DNA from: CAWACP01 sp963832965
GTDB taxonomy: Bacteria; Acidobacteriota; Terriglobia; Bryobacterales; Bryobacteraceae
Length of the DNA stretch: 64,000 bases
Reading direction: 5' to 3'
Assembly: GCA_963832965.1 (NCBI GenBank)
Contig: CAWHVW010000007.1
Span: forward strand, 1 to 64,000
Within the stretch, counting starts at the first letter, position 1. Each line of letters begins with the position of its first letter. The notes below the pieces were generated by a model, which was given only the letters and a program-made list of their open reading frames with translations, was not told the origin of the DNA and did no database searches. Positions 49,327 to 58,275 of the stretch are shown here, piece after piece. Position numbers and translations under genes: made by a program.

Positions 49327-52300
49327 TTTCCGCTCCCGTTAGTATTCCGAGCCACGCCGGCGACGGAATGCTCTCCCGTCTGGATGATCCCCAGAACCCG
49401 AGCCGCTTCCACCAGCTCCCTCGCAATCGGCGCGGCCGTCTGCGAGCCGTAACCGCCGTGCTCCACCACCACCGCGAAAGCGATGCGCTGGCCCGCGGGC
49501 GCGTCCGCCGGAGCGAATCCGGCGAACCACGAGTGCGGAGCGCCCTCCTCCACCTGCGCGGTTCCCGTCTTCCCCGCCACCGCCACGTTCAGGCCAGCCA
49601 TGGCATGGCGCGCCGTTCCACTGGTCACCACCGCGCGCATGGCGTTAGCGATAAAACTCGCCTCATCCGGTGGAAGAATCGGCGCCGGCCCCGCCTGCCG
49701 CGTATTCGCCGCGTCCAGAATCCAGCGGCCCTCCGGCATTTCCCCACCCGCCGAAATGGTAGCGGCCACGCGCGCCATCTTGAACGGCGAAATCACCACG
49801 GGACCTTGCCCGTACGCCGCGAACGGCAGCATCTTCTTCAGCTCGGGCATCTCGCCGGTGGAGATGCCCATCAGCGCCGCCGTATCGTGCAGCGCCTGCG
49901 CGCCCACTTTATACACGCCCAATTGCGCGAAATACGCGTTGCAGGAGACCTGAATGGCGCGCCCCATGGTGAGCGTTCCGTGCGCCGAATCGCCCACGTC
50001 GTCGCGCACCGGCCGGTTCCAACCGGGAATCATTGTTCCGGCCCGCCCATCACGCAGGCGCACGCAGTGAAAGCTGGCGTCTTCTAATTTAGGATTCAGC
50101 CGCAGCGCCGCGATCGCCGTCACCAGCTTGAATGTCGATCCCGGCGGATACAGCCCGTAGCGCGCGCGGTCCAGCGAATCGTACGGCGCGCTCACCAGCG
50201 CCAGTAAGTCGCCGTTCTGCGGGTTCAGCACCGCCAGAGCGCCATCGCTCTTCCCGGCCGCGGCCAGGCGGCGGGTCAGGATGTCGGATGCCCGCATCTG
50301 CAGACGCGCGTCGATAGTGGTGTGAACGGCCCGGTCGCGCGCGCGCAAACGGGCCAAAGCCGCATTGCCCGGCTGATGACGATAACGCACCACCGCGGCC
50401 AGCTCGCGGTAATCCGAAAAGCCCTGCAGCGTGGTGTTCGCGTCGTGCTCCACCAGCGAAGCGTTGGTCGCGTGGAAATTATCCCCGGTGCGCACGTCAC
50501 CCAGAAACTGCGCCAGCGGCAGCCCCAGCGGATAACACCGGTCGTCCAGGCGCGTGCACGCCGCCTCAATCGAAATGCCCAGCTTTTCATACTCCGCGCG
50601 ATGGCCCTCTAGTTCACTCCACGAACTGGTGGCCAGCGGCAGACCGTTGCGGTCGAAGATGGTCCCGCGGGTCAGCTCGTGCGCCAGCGAGGTGAGCCGT
50701 GGATTGCGCTGCGGGCGCTTGATTCCGTCATCCTGCATCACCGTGCTCTCGCGCGCAATCAGGTCCGTGTCGTGGAACACCTGGATGGACGCCGCCTTCG
50801 CCAGAAGCGCGCCCGCCGCCACGCCCAGCACCACGCCCAAAATGCGCACGGGCTTATGGAAAGGCTTCGCGCCAGCGTCGTCGCCATCAACCGCGTTCCG
50901 CCCGGACAAAGCCAGCGCCAGCGCGAAAATCAGGAAGTTCGCCAGCATGGCGGTGTTGCCTGAGCTCAGGAACGGCGACACCACACCCGATAACGGAATC
51001 GCACCGAGCACGCCTCCGGATATCAGCAGCATCTCCAGCGCGATGAGCGTGGCGAACCCCAGCGCCAGGAAAAACGCATAGTCATTCGCCGACCGCAGCG
51101 CCAGCCGCAACAGCCGCCCCACCAGCCATACGAATAGCAGGCACACCGTCGCCACGCCCACAAAGCCCCACTCCTCGCCTATAGCCGACAGCACCAGGTC
51201 GGTATGCCCCGCCGGAATCATGCCCGGATCGCCCCAGCCCGGGCCCGAACCCACCGGCCCGCCCGTCGCAAAAGCCCACAGCGAGTGCGCCAGTTGATCC
51301 CCGCCGCGCACGTCGTTGTCCCAGGGCGATTGCCACATCTCAATGCGCTGCACCACCGTCTGCGGCGTGCTGTAGTGATAGCCGATGGCCACTCCCGCCA
51401 CCAGCACCACCACGCCCGCCAGCGCGAGCCCCGGCTTCCCGCGCGCCACCGCGAACATGGTCAGGAACAAAAACCCGGTGACCAGCGCCGGGCCCATATC
51501 CTTCAGCCAGAAAAACATGGCCATCGATCCCGCCACCGCGCACATCACCGGCAACGCGTGGGCGAAGCGCGGCAGGCGCAGCCAGCGCAGCACCCTCGGC
51601 ATCCGCGTCTCCTGCAACTCCCGCAGCCATTCCCAGCGCTGCGCAAAATAACCCGCCATGAAAAACACCAGCAGGACTTTGATCACTTCCAGCGGCTGGA
51701 ACGGACCCAGGTTCACCTTGGCGTCGCTCCCCGTGGGGCCCGATCCAAAACGCAACAGCAGCGCGAAGAGCGCGAACGCAATCAGCAGCGGCGTGTACAC
51801 CAGCTTCGAGTAATCGCGCGCGGCGAAAGGCTTCAACAGCGGCAGCAGCAGCAACAGGCAACCCGCCGCCACCCCCCAGGCGAACTTGCGGAACTCCATG
51901 GTGTCGCGCAGCGGGTCCTTCAGGCTGACCGCGAGAATCAGTCCCATGGCCGTGAGCAACTGCAGCGCCGGCAGCAGCGAGGGATCCCCGGCGAAACCGC
52001 GCCATCGCCACACCAGCCACACCATCAAAAATGCCGCGAAGTACGCCCCCATCCACTCCGCGTATTGGCGACGGAACTCCGCGGGTGTGCGCACCACCCA
52101 TAACGGTTTCAGCTTGGCCACCGGGAGCAGCGCCACGGTTGCCCGGCCCGGATGCCCGTCCGGCTTGCGCGCCGCTCGCAGCCGCGTCAGCGCGCCAACA
52201 TTAGGCAGCGGTCCGGAACGCTGCAGAAAATCGGCCACCTTCTCCGCCACCGCTTGCCGCTCGTTCGCATCGCGCCAGTCGGTCAAATAAGGCAGCAGCC

Positions 52301-52532
52301 GACTCGCGTCCGGCGCGGCGTTCAAATTCAACAGCTCGCCGCGATCCAGCCGCGCCTGTTCGTCCGCGAAGTCCTGCGTTTTCGCGAAGAACACCAGCGC
52401 GAGCCCGGCGGCGGCCGCCAGCGACGTCACCAGAAGCCAGAATCCGCGCACCCGGCGGTCCTTCCGCCGCGCCGCAACCACGTGCGCGATGTCGGTGCGA
52501 ACCTGCTGTTCCCAGCTCTTGGTTACGGCCAT
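49323..52532 (-). CDS. SEDS (FtsW/RodA) polymerase fused to class B penicillin-binding protein
   Basis: A 1069-residue single polypeptide. N-terminal half: one helix, a ~110-residue extracytoplasmic insert, then a SEDS glycosyltransferase with about ten helices; its loop has GSGPGWGDPGMIPAGHTDLV, His443-Thr-Asp445, followed by IGEEWG, the FtsW/RodA active-site region. Second half: a class B transpeptidase with SxxK Ser799-Thr-Phe-Lys802, Ser863-Cys-Asn865 and Lys988-Thr-Gly. Polymerisation and crosslinking of peptidoglycan are thus in one chain. Start is ATG 52532, overlapping the kinase stop by 10 bases. Separate RodA and PbpA are usual, so the fusion is notable. Confidence 0.93.
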   Translation of the reverse strand: MAVTKSWEQQVRTDIAHVVAARRKDRRVRGFWLLVTSLAAAAGLALVFFAKTQDFADEQARLDRGELLNLNAAPDASRLLPYLTDWRDANERQAVAEKVADFLQRSGPLPNVGALTRLRAARKPDGHPGRATVALLPVAKLKPLWVVRTPAEFRRQYAEWMGAYFAAFLMVWLVWRWRGFAGDPSLLPALQLLTAMGLILAVSLKDPLRDTMEFRKFAWGVAAGCLLLLLPLLKPFAARDYSKLVYTPLLIAFALFALLLRFGSGPTGSDAKVNLGPFQPLEVIKVLLVFFMAGYFAQRWEWLRELQETRMPRVLRWLRLPRFAHALPVMCAVAGSMAMFFWLKDMGPALVTGFLFLTMFAVARGKPGLALAGVVVLVAGVAIGYHYSTPQTVVQRIEMWQSPWDNDVRGGDQLAHSLWAFATGGPVGSGPGWGDPGMIPAGHTDLVLSAIGEEWGFVGVATVCLLFVWLVGRLLRLALRSANDYAFFLALGFATLIALEMLLISGGVLGAIPLSGVVSPFLSSGNTAMLANFLIFALALALSGRNAVDGDDAGAKPFHKPVRILGVVLGVAAGALLAKAASIQVFHDTDLIARESTVMQDDGIKRPQRNPRLTSLAHELTRGTIFDRNGLPLATSSWSELEGHRAEYEKLGISIEAACTRLDDRCYPLGLPLAQFLGDVRTGDNFHATNASLVEHDANTTLQGFSDYRELAAVVRYRHQPGNAALARLRARDRAVHTTIDARLQMRASDILTRRLAAAGKSDGALAVLNPQNGDLLALVSAPYDSLDRARYGLYPPGSTFKLVTAIAALRLNPKLEDASFHCVRLRDGRAGTMIPGWNRPVRDDVGDSAHGTLTMGRAIQVSCNAYFAQLGVYKVGAQALHDTAALMGISTGEMPELKKMLPFAAYGQGPVVISPFKMARVAATISAGGEMPEGRWILDAANTRQAGPAPILPPDEASFIANAMRAVVTSGTARHAMAGLNVAVAGKTGTAQVEEGAPHSWFAGFAPADAPAGQRIAFAVVVEHGGYGSQTAAPIARELVEAARVLGIIQTGEHSVAGVARNTNGSGK

Positions 52533-54397
52533 CTGCGCCGCCTCACCGGCGCCTTCTTGTGCTGCCGCGCGGCCGCCTGGCGCTGTTCCCATTCCTTCTC
52601 GGCATCGAGATCGCGATCGATTCTCTGCAGGCTGTCGTTCACTCCGTCAAAATCGGACACCGGCTCATAGAGACCGCGCGCCCGCTCGAAGTCGCGCACG
52701 GCCAGCAACCGCAAACGGCGTCGTGCATTGTCATCGTTCGCCCCCGGTTGCCGCGCGCGCTTCAATTCCTGTTCGGCCCGGTACAGCCATGCGTCAGCCT
52801 GCTCTTCGTTCTCCCGCGGACCCGCGTGATAACCCCGCCGCTCCGCCTCCAGAAACTCCGCCGCCGCCTGCCCGGCGTTATGAAACCCATAGACCTGCAC
52901 GCGCGCCAGCGCGAGATGCGGATCGGGCGACGACGCATCCAGCCGCGCCGCGCGTTCGAAATCCGCCTGCGCGTTCGCCGCCCCCGCCGCCGGGCCGTTC
53001 TTCAACAGCAGAACGTAGCCATCGCATAAGGCCTTGCGGCTTTGCACCTTCGCGCCGCCCGGATTCACCTCCAGCGCATGATCCAGTGAAACCTGCGCCT
53101 TCTCCCACTCAAAGTGATCCAGCGCCGGATCGGAGCTGTCCCGGTAGCCGTCAACCACGGCATCGGCCGTCGCAATCAGCCGCGAGCGAAGCGGAGCGCG
53201 CACCCATTCGATTGGCGACAGCGTACCCAGAAATGCGTTCTGCTTTTCCAGCGCCCGGTAAAACTGCCAGTCGCCGGCTATGTCCGCCATGGAGCGTTGC
53301 GTATAGTCGGGCCCATTGCGCAGCGGAGCGCTCTCACTCCAGAACCGGTACAAGTAAGCGGGTGGAATCAGCACGCACAACCCCACAACCAGCCCCGCGG
53401 CCAGCGCCCAGATGGTGCGATTAGCGTCGTGAACAAACTGGATCAGCCGCTGGCGGCGCTCCGTCCCCACAACGGCCCCCGCCTTCTCGATGGTGGCGTT
53501 CGAATCCCAGGACGGCAGCCGCTCCGTTTCCGCAACCGTGCGCCGATGCTGCAGAAACGCCCGCAGGTCGCCTTCCAGCGCCGCCGCCGTGGGATAGCGG
53601 CGCGCCGCATCCGCCGCCAGCGCCTTGGTGACGATCGCCTTCAGCGGCGCGGGACACGACGCCGGCAGCGCCCGTGGAGGCCGCCGCGATTGTATCAGCG
53701 TCTCCAGTTTGCGCGTGGTCTGCGCCTGATATGGCGGCAACCCGCACACCAGCTCGTACAGCGTCACTCCCAGCGCCCACAAATCCGCGCTGGGGTCCAC
53801 CTGCGCGGTCTTCAATCGCTCTGGCGAGCAGTAGGCCGGGCTGCCCAGATTGTGGCTGGTCAGATTGTGCGTGAAGGTGATCGTCTTGGCGATGCCGAAA
53901 TCCAACAGCCGCGCCTCGCCGCCGGTGGCGACCTGAATATTGGACGGCTTGATGTCCCCATGAACGATGGCCCGCTTGCGCCCGTCGATTTCCACCAGGT
54001 ACGAGTGCAGCGTGCTGAGCTGGCTGCAAACTTCCACCGCGTAGCGCGCCGCTCGCTCGGCGTCAATGCGCCTTTCTTCTTGCAGGATCTCGGCCAGGCT
54101 CCGCCCTTCGCAATACTCCATCGCGACGAAGAAACAGTTCTCCTGCTCGCCGAATTCGTACACCTCCAGAATTCGCTTGTCCATCGCATGAAGCTGTTGC
54201 TGAATCGCGGCCCCGCGCCGCTCGGCTTCCAGCAGTGCCTCGGTAGCCGGGTCGTCACTGCGTTCCACGATTTTGAGCACCACCCGCCGGTCGCAGGATT
54301 CATCCAACGCCAGATACACGTCCGTCATGCTCCGGCCCAGCTTGCGGAGGATCTCGTATTTTCCGAATTTCTTCACGGCCAGGACCGCGGACACCAT
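52523..54397 (-). CDS. Membrane serine/threonine protein kinase, non-RD type
   Basis: 624 residues. The kinase domain (~13-285) has Lys42, HGD at 146-148 (HGDIKPSN) in place of HRD, DFG at 166-168 and GSPAYCSPERL. The Gly-loop reads LGRSMTDVYLA, lacking the usual G.G..G. One membrane helix (~325-350) is followed by a C-terminal region with TPR-like helices (ADFERAARLDASSPDPHLALARV). ATG 54397 lies 4 bases after the phosphatase stop; GTG 54421 is an alternative. In this operon it is likely to phosphorylate the FHA proteins or cell-wall enzymes. Confidence 0.9.
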   Translation of the reverse strand: MVSAVLAVKKFGKYEILRKLGRSMTDVYLALDESCDRRVVLKIVERSDDPATEALLEAERRGAAIQQQLHAMDKRILEVYEFGEQENCFFVAMEYCEGRSLAEILQEERRIDAERAARYAVEVCSQLSTLHSYLVEIDGRKRAIVHGDIKPSNIQVATGGEARLLDFGIAKTITFTHNLTSHNLGSPAYCSPERLKTAQVDPSADLWALGVTLYELVCGLPPYQAQTTRKLETLIQSRRPPRALPASCPAPLKAIVTKALAADAARRYPTAAALEGDLRAFLQHRRTVAETERLPSWDSNATIEKAGAVVGTERRQRLIQFVHDANRTIWALAAGLVVGLCVLIPPAYLYRFWSESAPLRNGPDYTQRSMADIAGDWQFYRALEKQNAFLGTLSPIEWVRAPLRSRLIATADAVVDGYRDSSDPALDHFEWEKAQVSLDHALEVNPGGAKVQSRKALCDGYVLLLKNGPAAGAANAQADFERAARLDASSPDPHLALARVQVYGFHNAGQAAAEFLEAERRGYHAGPRENEEQADAWLYRAEQELKRARQPGANDDNARRRLRLLAVRDFERARGLYEPVSDFDGVNDSLQRIDRDLDAEKEWEQRQAAARQHKKAPVRRRRWP

Positions 54398-54401
54398 CAC
54401 C

Positions 54402-55484
54402 TCACTGCTTTGCGGCGGCACTATCGATCACCGCATCGCCAATCTTCGGCCCCATCAGCGCCACGCCATTGGGCAGACGAATGGGCGCGGCATAGTGCCC
54501 CGGCGCGAGTTGAATCACATCCCCCGCGTGCGCGGCACTGAGCGCTTTCTCCAAAGTCTCCGGACTGGCCGCAACAACATGCGGCGCGGGCGGCCGCGGA
54601 ATGGGCGTAACCCGCTCCAGCGCGGCCCAGCTTCCGATGCCCGCCGCCAAACCCGCCAGAAGCCACGGGAACCGCCGCAGCCACAGCCGCGCCCACCCAT
54701 GCCCCAGCGGCCGCGTAACCGCATTACGCGCGCGCGCCGGACCCAGACCCACAAATTCCGGACCGGCCACGAACACCACGCTGATGTTATCCACGCCGCC
54801 CGCGTTGTTCGCGGCCTCCACCAGTCTCGCCGCCGTGTGCGCCGCATCGCCGTCGTATTCTTCGACAACTGCCCCGATCTCGCCCGACGTCAGCACGTCG
54901 CTGAGGCCGTCCGTACACAGCAGCACGGCCGCGTCCGCGTGAAACAGGAACGTCCGTACTTCGATGAAGCCGTCTTCCTCCGGCGTGCGCCACCGCGTGC
55001 CCGCGTCGCGGAACACTTCATTGCGGCGCGGATGGCGCATCGCGTCCAGTTCGCTGATCTCGCCGCGGTCCTCCTTCACGCCCACCGGCGAATGGTCCGG
55101 CGTGATCTTCCGTACCGCTCCGTTCCACACCAGATACAGCCGCGAATCGCCCACATGGCCCACCGTGATGCGTTGTCCTTCCAGAATCGCCAGCGTCAGC
55201 ACGCAGGCCATGCCATGCCGTTCCGGGTCCGCTTGCGCGGCTTCGTAGATGCGGTTGTTGGCCGCGGTGATGGCCCGGCGCACGCGCTCCTCCGCCGTGC
55301 CGCCGGCCTCCTCCAGCTCCGTGGGAATCGTCTGAATGGCGATCTCCGCCGCGCGATCCCCGGCGGGATGCCCGCCCAGCCCGTCCACCACCAGGTAAAC
55401 TCCGCGCGCATCGTCCGCCCAGACCCGATCCTCATTGCGATCGCGCCGCAAACCCGGATCGCTCGCCGTTGCCGACCGCCCCAT
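54402..55484 (-). CDS. PP2C-type protein phosphatase with membrane anchor and extracytoplasmic tail
   Basis: ~360 residues. The PPM phosphatase motifs are all present: GLRRDRNEDRVW, YLVVDGLGGH, VGHVGDSRLYL, LLCTDGLSDVL and GGVDNISVVF, with the metal-binding aspartates. A helix (FPWLLAGLAAGIGSWAAL) then a ~60-residue outside domain follow: SPETLEKALSAAHAGDVIQL and PGHYAAPIRLPNGVALMGP, like the first rung of a parallel beta-helix. It is the PstP counterpart of this cluster. ATG 55484 is chosen; GTG 55499 is possible. Confidence 0.9.
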   Translation of the reverse strand: MGRSATASDPGLRRDRNEDRVWADDARGVYLVVDGLGGHPAGDRAAEIAIQTIPTELEEAGGTAEERVRRAITAANNRIYEAAQADPERHGMACVLTLAILEGQRITVGHVGDSRLYLVWNGAVRKITPDHSPVGVKEDRGEISELDAMRHPRRNEVFRDAGTRWRTPEEDGFIEVRTFLFHADAAVLLCTDGLSDVLTSGEIGAVVEEYDGDAAHTAARLVEAANNAGGVDNISVVFVAGPEFVGLGPARARNAVTRPLGHGWARLWLRRFPWLLAGLAAGIGSWAALERVTPIPRPPAPHVVAASPETLEKALSAAHAGDVIQLAPGHYAAPIRLPNGVALMGPKIGDAVIDSAAAKQ

Positions 55485-55512
55485 CGCCACCGTGCTCACT
55501 CCGCCCCCCGCT

Positions 55513-55539
55513 GTGGGGCAGGGCCGTGCCCTGCCTGCC
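55513..55539. repeat. Palindromic GGCAGGGC repeat copy inside the kinase/FHA operon
   Basis: GTGGGGCAGGGCCGTGCCCT followed by GCCTGCC contains an inverted GGCAGGGC/GCCCTGCC. It lies in the 94-base space between the 29-residue peptide gene and the phosphatase gene. Related copies are at 59914 and 59967. Confidence 0.75.
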
Positions 55540-55578
55540 AACTTGGAAGCGAAAAGTCCGCCAACAGGAAGCTCATCG

Positions 55579-55668
55579 TCATCGCTTCAAATTGGAAAGA
55601 ATCAACCCCACCGTGACCGCCAGAAAAAGCACAACAAAAACAACGTTGGCGCCGGCCGGAACGTTCAT
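55579..55668 (-). CDS. 29-residue single-pass membrane peptide
   Basis: A short frame starting ATG 55668, which overlaps the upstream FHA stop as ATGA, and ending TGA 55579-55581. It encodes MNVPAGANVVFVVLFLAVTV and then GLILSNLKR, i.e. one strong transmembrane segment with a positive C-terminal end. Coupling, clear membrane helix and position in a tight cell-wall operon argue that it is real, though no homologue is known to me. It could be a small partner of the kinase, phosphatase or SEDS protein. Confidence 0.65.
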   Translation of the reverse strand: MNVPAGANVVFVVLFLAVTVGLILSNLKR

Positions 55669-56453
55669 TTCTTCGCCTCGAACGCCAGATTCAGCACTTC
55701 CGCCACGCCGATGTCCGCCCGCTCCGGCAGCATCTCTTCCACGCCCTTCTTCAGCCGCCGCCCGTTCACCCAGGTCCCGTTGGTGCTGCAATCGGTAATC
55801 AGAAACTGGCCGGTGGCGGTATCCCGCCGCAGCAGCAAATGTTCCCGCGAAACCTCGTCTCCGGTGTACAGCGCCATATCCATCAGCGCATCGTCCCCGC
55901 CGCGTCCCACGCGAATCTGGTTTTGCGTCACCAGGTACACCTGCGGACCCGAGTCGTCTTCGTAGCGGATCTCGGCGAAGCTGGCCTGGCTGAGCCGCGC
56001 GGGCATCGCCTGTGTCGCCGCCGGCACGCGGCGCGAGGTCACCGACGGCTCCCGCCCCAGCAGCGTCGTCTTCGTCCCCCGGTACTCCGGCTGCGCCGTC
56101 TCGTTCAGCTCCGAGTGGATTTCCACGTCGCCCGCCGGCACCGTGGCCTCCGTATCCGGATGGAATTCCACGATCCACGCCGCGCAGGCGATGCGATATT
56201 CCTTCGCCGGTTTCTTCGTCCGCGCGAAGGAAAGGCCCGCGCGCGTGCGGTTCAACTCGCTCACCCGCGCGCCCAGCGCCCGCCGCGCATCTTCCACAAT
56301 CAGCGGGATGATCCCCGCCAGCCGCGCATGGTCGTCGGGGTGCAGGTACACGTCGAACACGCAAGGCAGGAGAACGCTGTAAGCCATTTCGAACTGGCCC
56401 GTCTCCATATTTCGGATGAGTTCGTTGATGATGGTCTGGCCGCTCAGTTGCAC
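55665..56453 (-). CDS. FHA-domain protein (first gene of the kinase operon)
   Basis: ~262 residues. The N-terminal part (IINELIRNMETGQFEMAYSVLLPCVFDVYLHPDDHARL) resembles DUF3662-type domains; the C-terminal FHA domain has IRVGRGG, SREHLLLRR and DCSTNGTWVNGRRL, binding phosphothreonine peptides. It probably docks to the kinase or phosphorylated cell-wall enzymes. The start is uncertain: GTG 56453 fits best, ATG 56408 is possible. It is divergent from the carboxypeptidase-regulatory genes. Confidence 0.85.
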   Translation of the reverse strand: MQLSGQTIINELIRNMETGQFEMAYSVLLPCVFDVYLHPDDHARLAGIIPLIVEDARRALGARVSELNRTRAGLSFARTKKPAKEYRIACAAWIVEFHPDTEATVPAGDVEIHSELNETAQPEYRGTKTTLLGREPSVTSRRVPAATQAMPARLSQASFAEIRYEDDSGPQVYLVTQNQIRVGRGGDDALMDMALYTGDEVSREHLLLRRDTATGQFLITDCSTNGTWVNGRRLKKGVEEMLPERADIGVAEVLNLAFEAKK

Positions 56454-56619
56454 AGCAGCGGCGTGCCGGACGTCTGATGCCACAACAAAAGTGCCCTCAG
56501 CCCAATGACGCGCGGGATTTTCCGAGGTTTCCGAATGTAAAAACCATAATGTGGCGCGGAGTTGCGCATCTCGGAAATTTCCTGGCCGCGTCGGGCGCAA
56601 TCGGTAGCAAAATAGGAGG

Positions 56620-58275
56620 ATGATGCGTTTCCCGTGGCGCATTCTTTCCGTCTGCCTGATCCTGCTCCCCGCCGTGCTTCTGGCCAGCGACGCCTCGGTC
56701 AGCGGCGTGGTGGTGAATGACTCCACGGGCAAGCCCGTCCACATGGCCTTTGTCACCTTGTCCACCACCGGCGCAAAACCCTCCGAGGCATCCGTTTACA
56801 CCGACGCGAACGGCGTCTTCGAGTTCCCCGCAGTGCCGCCGGGACATTATTATCTGTACGCTGGCGAATACCGCTATCAGCATGCGGCCTTTGGCGCCAC
56901 CACACCGGATCGCTATCCCGCCATTCTCACCCTCGGCGCTGGAGAGATTCGCCAGGGCATCGAGCTGCGCATGCGGCCGCTGGGCGCAATCTCCGGCGTT
57001 GTGCTGGACCAGGACGCCGACCCGCTGCCCAACGTCACCGTCCAGCTCCTCGTATCCACCTGGACCCGCGGCCGCAAAACCTGGGTGCAACGCAACGGCG
57101 CCACGTCCAACGAGCGCGGCGAGTTCCGCCTCCACGGGATTCTGCCGGGCCGCTATTTTCTGTCCGCTTCCACACGATTCGCCCCGCAGGTGCACGCCGA
57201 CGTGACGCTCGGAGAGCCGGCGGCGGATCTCATCGTGGGAACCGTTTACTACCCCAACGCCACGCGGATTCAGGAGGCCCTTCCCGTGGAGGTGGCGCCC
57301 GGCGCGGATGTCCACGACATCACTTTGCAGTTGTCCACCACGCCCGCCGCCAGCGTGAAGGGCCATGTGGAACTCCCCGATGGCGTGAAAGCTTCGGGCC
57401 CCATTCAGGTGAGCTTTGTTTCCCACGACGAAGCCGTCGGCCAACCGGCTACATTTTCCTCCATGCAAAATGAGTTCGGGCTCGCGGATCTCGCGCCCGG
57501 CCATTACACCGCAATCACCGAGGTGCTGGGTACCGATCAATATCGCGGTATGGACGAAGTGGATCTTCAGCCCGGACCCCAGGAGGTGGTGCTCCATCTG
57601 CAAAAGGGTGTGCCCCTGGCGGGTCATCTGGAAGTGCAGGGACCGGGGGCGGCCGAACTCGCGCAGTGCAAGATTACCCTCATCCCCGTGGGCATGCCGC
57701 AAAGCATGCGCACTCGGCTCAGCGTGCCGGTGGAGGCTGACGGTACGTTCGCATTTCCCTCGGTTGCGGCCGGGGTTTGGGACATCGGCGTGCAACCCAT
57801 CCCCAGGGGCGGCTACGTGAAGGCGATGAAGCTCGGCGACCAGGACGTGCTCACTACGGAAATGAACATTACCGCGGCCACGAACGCGCCTCTCAGCGTG
57901 GTACTGAGCACCCGCGGCGGCGCGGTGACCGGCACCGTGAAAGTGCCCGATGATGCGGCTGCCGATCTCACCGGCACTCCTCGCCCGGTGGTGTTGCTGG
58001 CGCCGGTGGGCAAGTTCAGTCACGTCGCCAGCTTCTTCATGATGCGGCCGGCCGGCGAAGGCGGTAAGTATGAACTCCGTGGTGTCACGCCCGGCACCTA
58101 CAAGGTGTTTGCCTTTGACCATCTGCAGCGCAATTCGGTGCAGGACCCCGATTTCATGGCCCGCATAGCCTCGCTGGGCAAGCCGGTCGAAGTGCACGAA
58201 GGGGACCACATCAACCTCGATCTCGATGTGCTGCCTTCGGCGCCGGACGCTGCCGAACCGGGGACTGAACAATGA
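56620..58275 (+). CDS. Secreted protein with repeated carboxypeptidase-regulatory domains (1)
   Basis: 551 residues. Signal peptide MMRFPWRILSVCLILLPAVLLAS is followed by several carboxypeptidase-regulatory-like beta-sandwich domains (SVSGVVVNDSTGKPVHMAFVTL...GVFEFPAVPPGHYYLYA; GAISGVVLDQDADPLPNVTV; GAVTGTVKVPDD). These are cell-surface or secreted binding modules abundant in Acidobacteriota. AGGAGG sits right at the start, so ATG 56620 or 56623. It overlaps the next gene by ATGA. Ligand unknown. Confidence 0.85.
   Translation: MMRFPWRILSVCLILLPAVLLASDASVSGVVVNDSTGKPVHMAFVTLSTTGAKPSEASVYTDANGVFEFPAVPPGHYYLYAGEYRYQHAAFGATTPDRYPAILTLGAGEIRQGIELRMRPLGAISGVVLDQDADPLPNVTVQLLVSTWTRGRKTWVQRNGATSNERGEFRLHGILPGRYFLSASTRFAPQVHADVTLGEPAADLIVGTVYYPNATRIQEALPVEVAPGADVHDITLQLSTTPAASVKGHVELPDGVKASGPIQVSFVSHDEAVGQPATFSSMQNEFGLADLAPGHYTAITEVLGTDQYRGMDEVDLQPGPQEVVLHLQKGVPLAGHLEVQGPGAAELAQCKITLIPVGMPQSMRTRLSVPVEADGTFAFPSVAAGVWDIGVQPIPRGGYVKAMKLGDQDVLTTEMNITAATNAPLSVVLSTRGGAVTGTVKVPDDAAADLTGTPRPVVLLAPVGKFSHVASFFMMRPAGEGGKYELRGVTPGTYKVFAFDHLQRNSVQDPDFMARIASLGKPVEVHEGDHINLDLDVLPSAPDAAEPGTEQ

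Noticed and set aside
54273..55616. 447-codon plus-strand frame opposite the phosphatase and kinase
   Set aside because: Shadow frame; PP2C and kinase motifs on the minus strand are complete.
56497..58272. 591-codon minus-strand frame opposite the first secreted protein gene
   Set aside because: Antisense shadow from third-position GC bias; the plus strand has a signal peptide, ribosome site and recognised domains.
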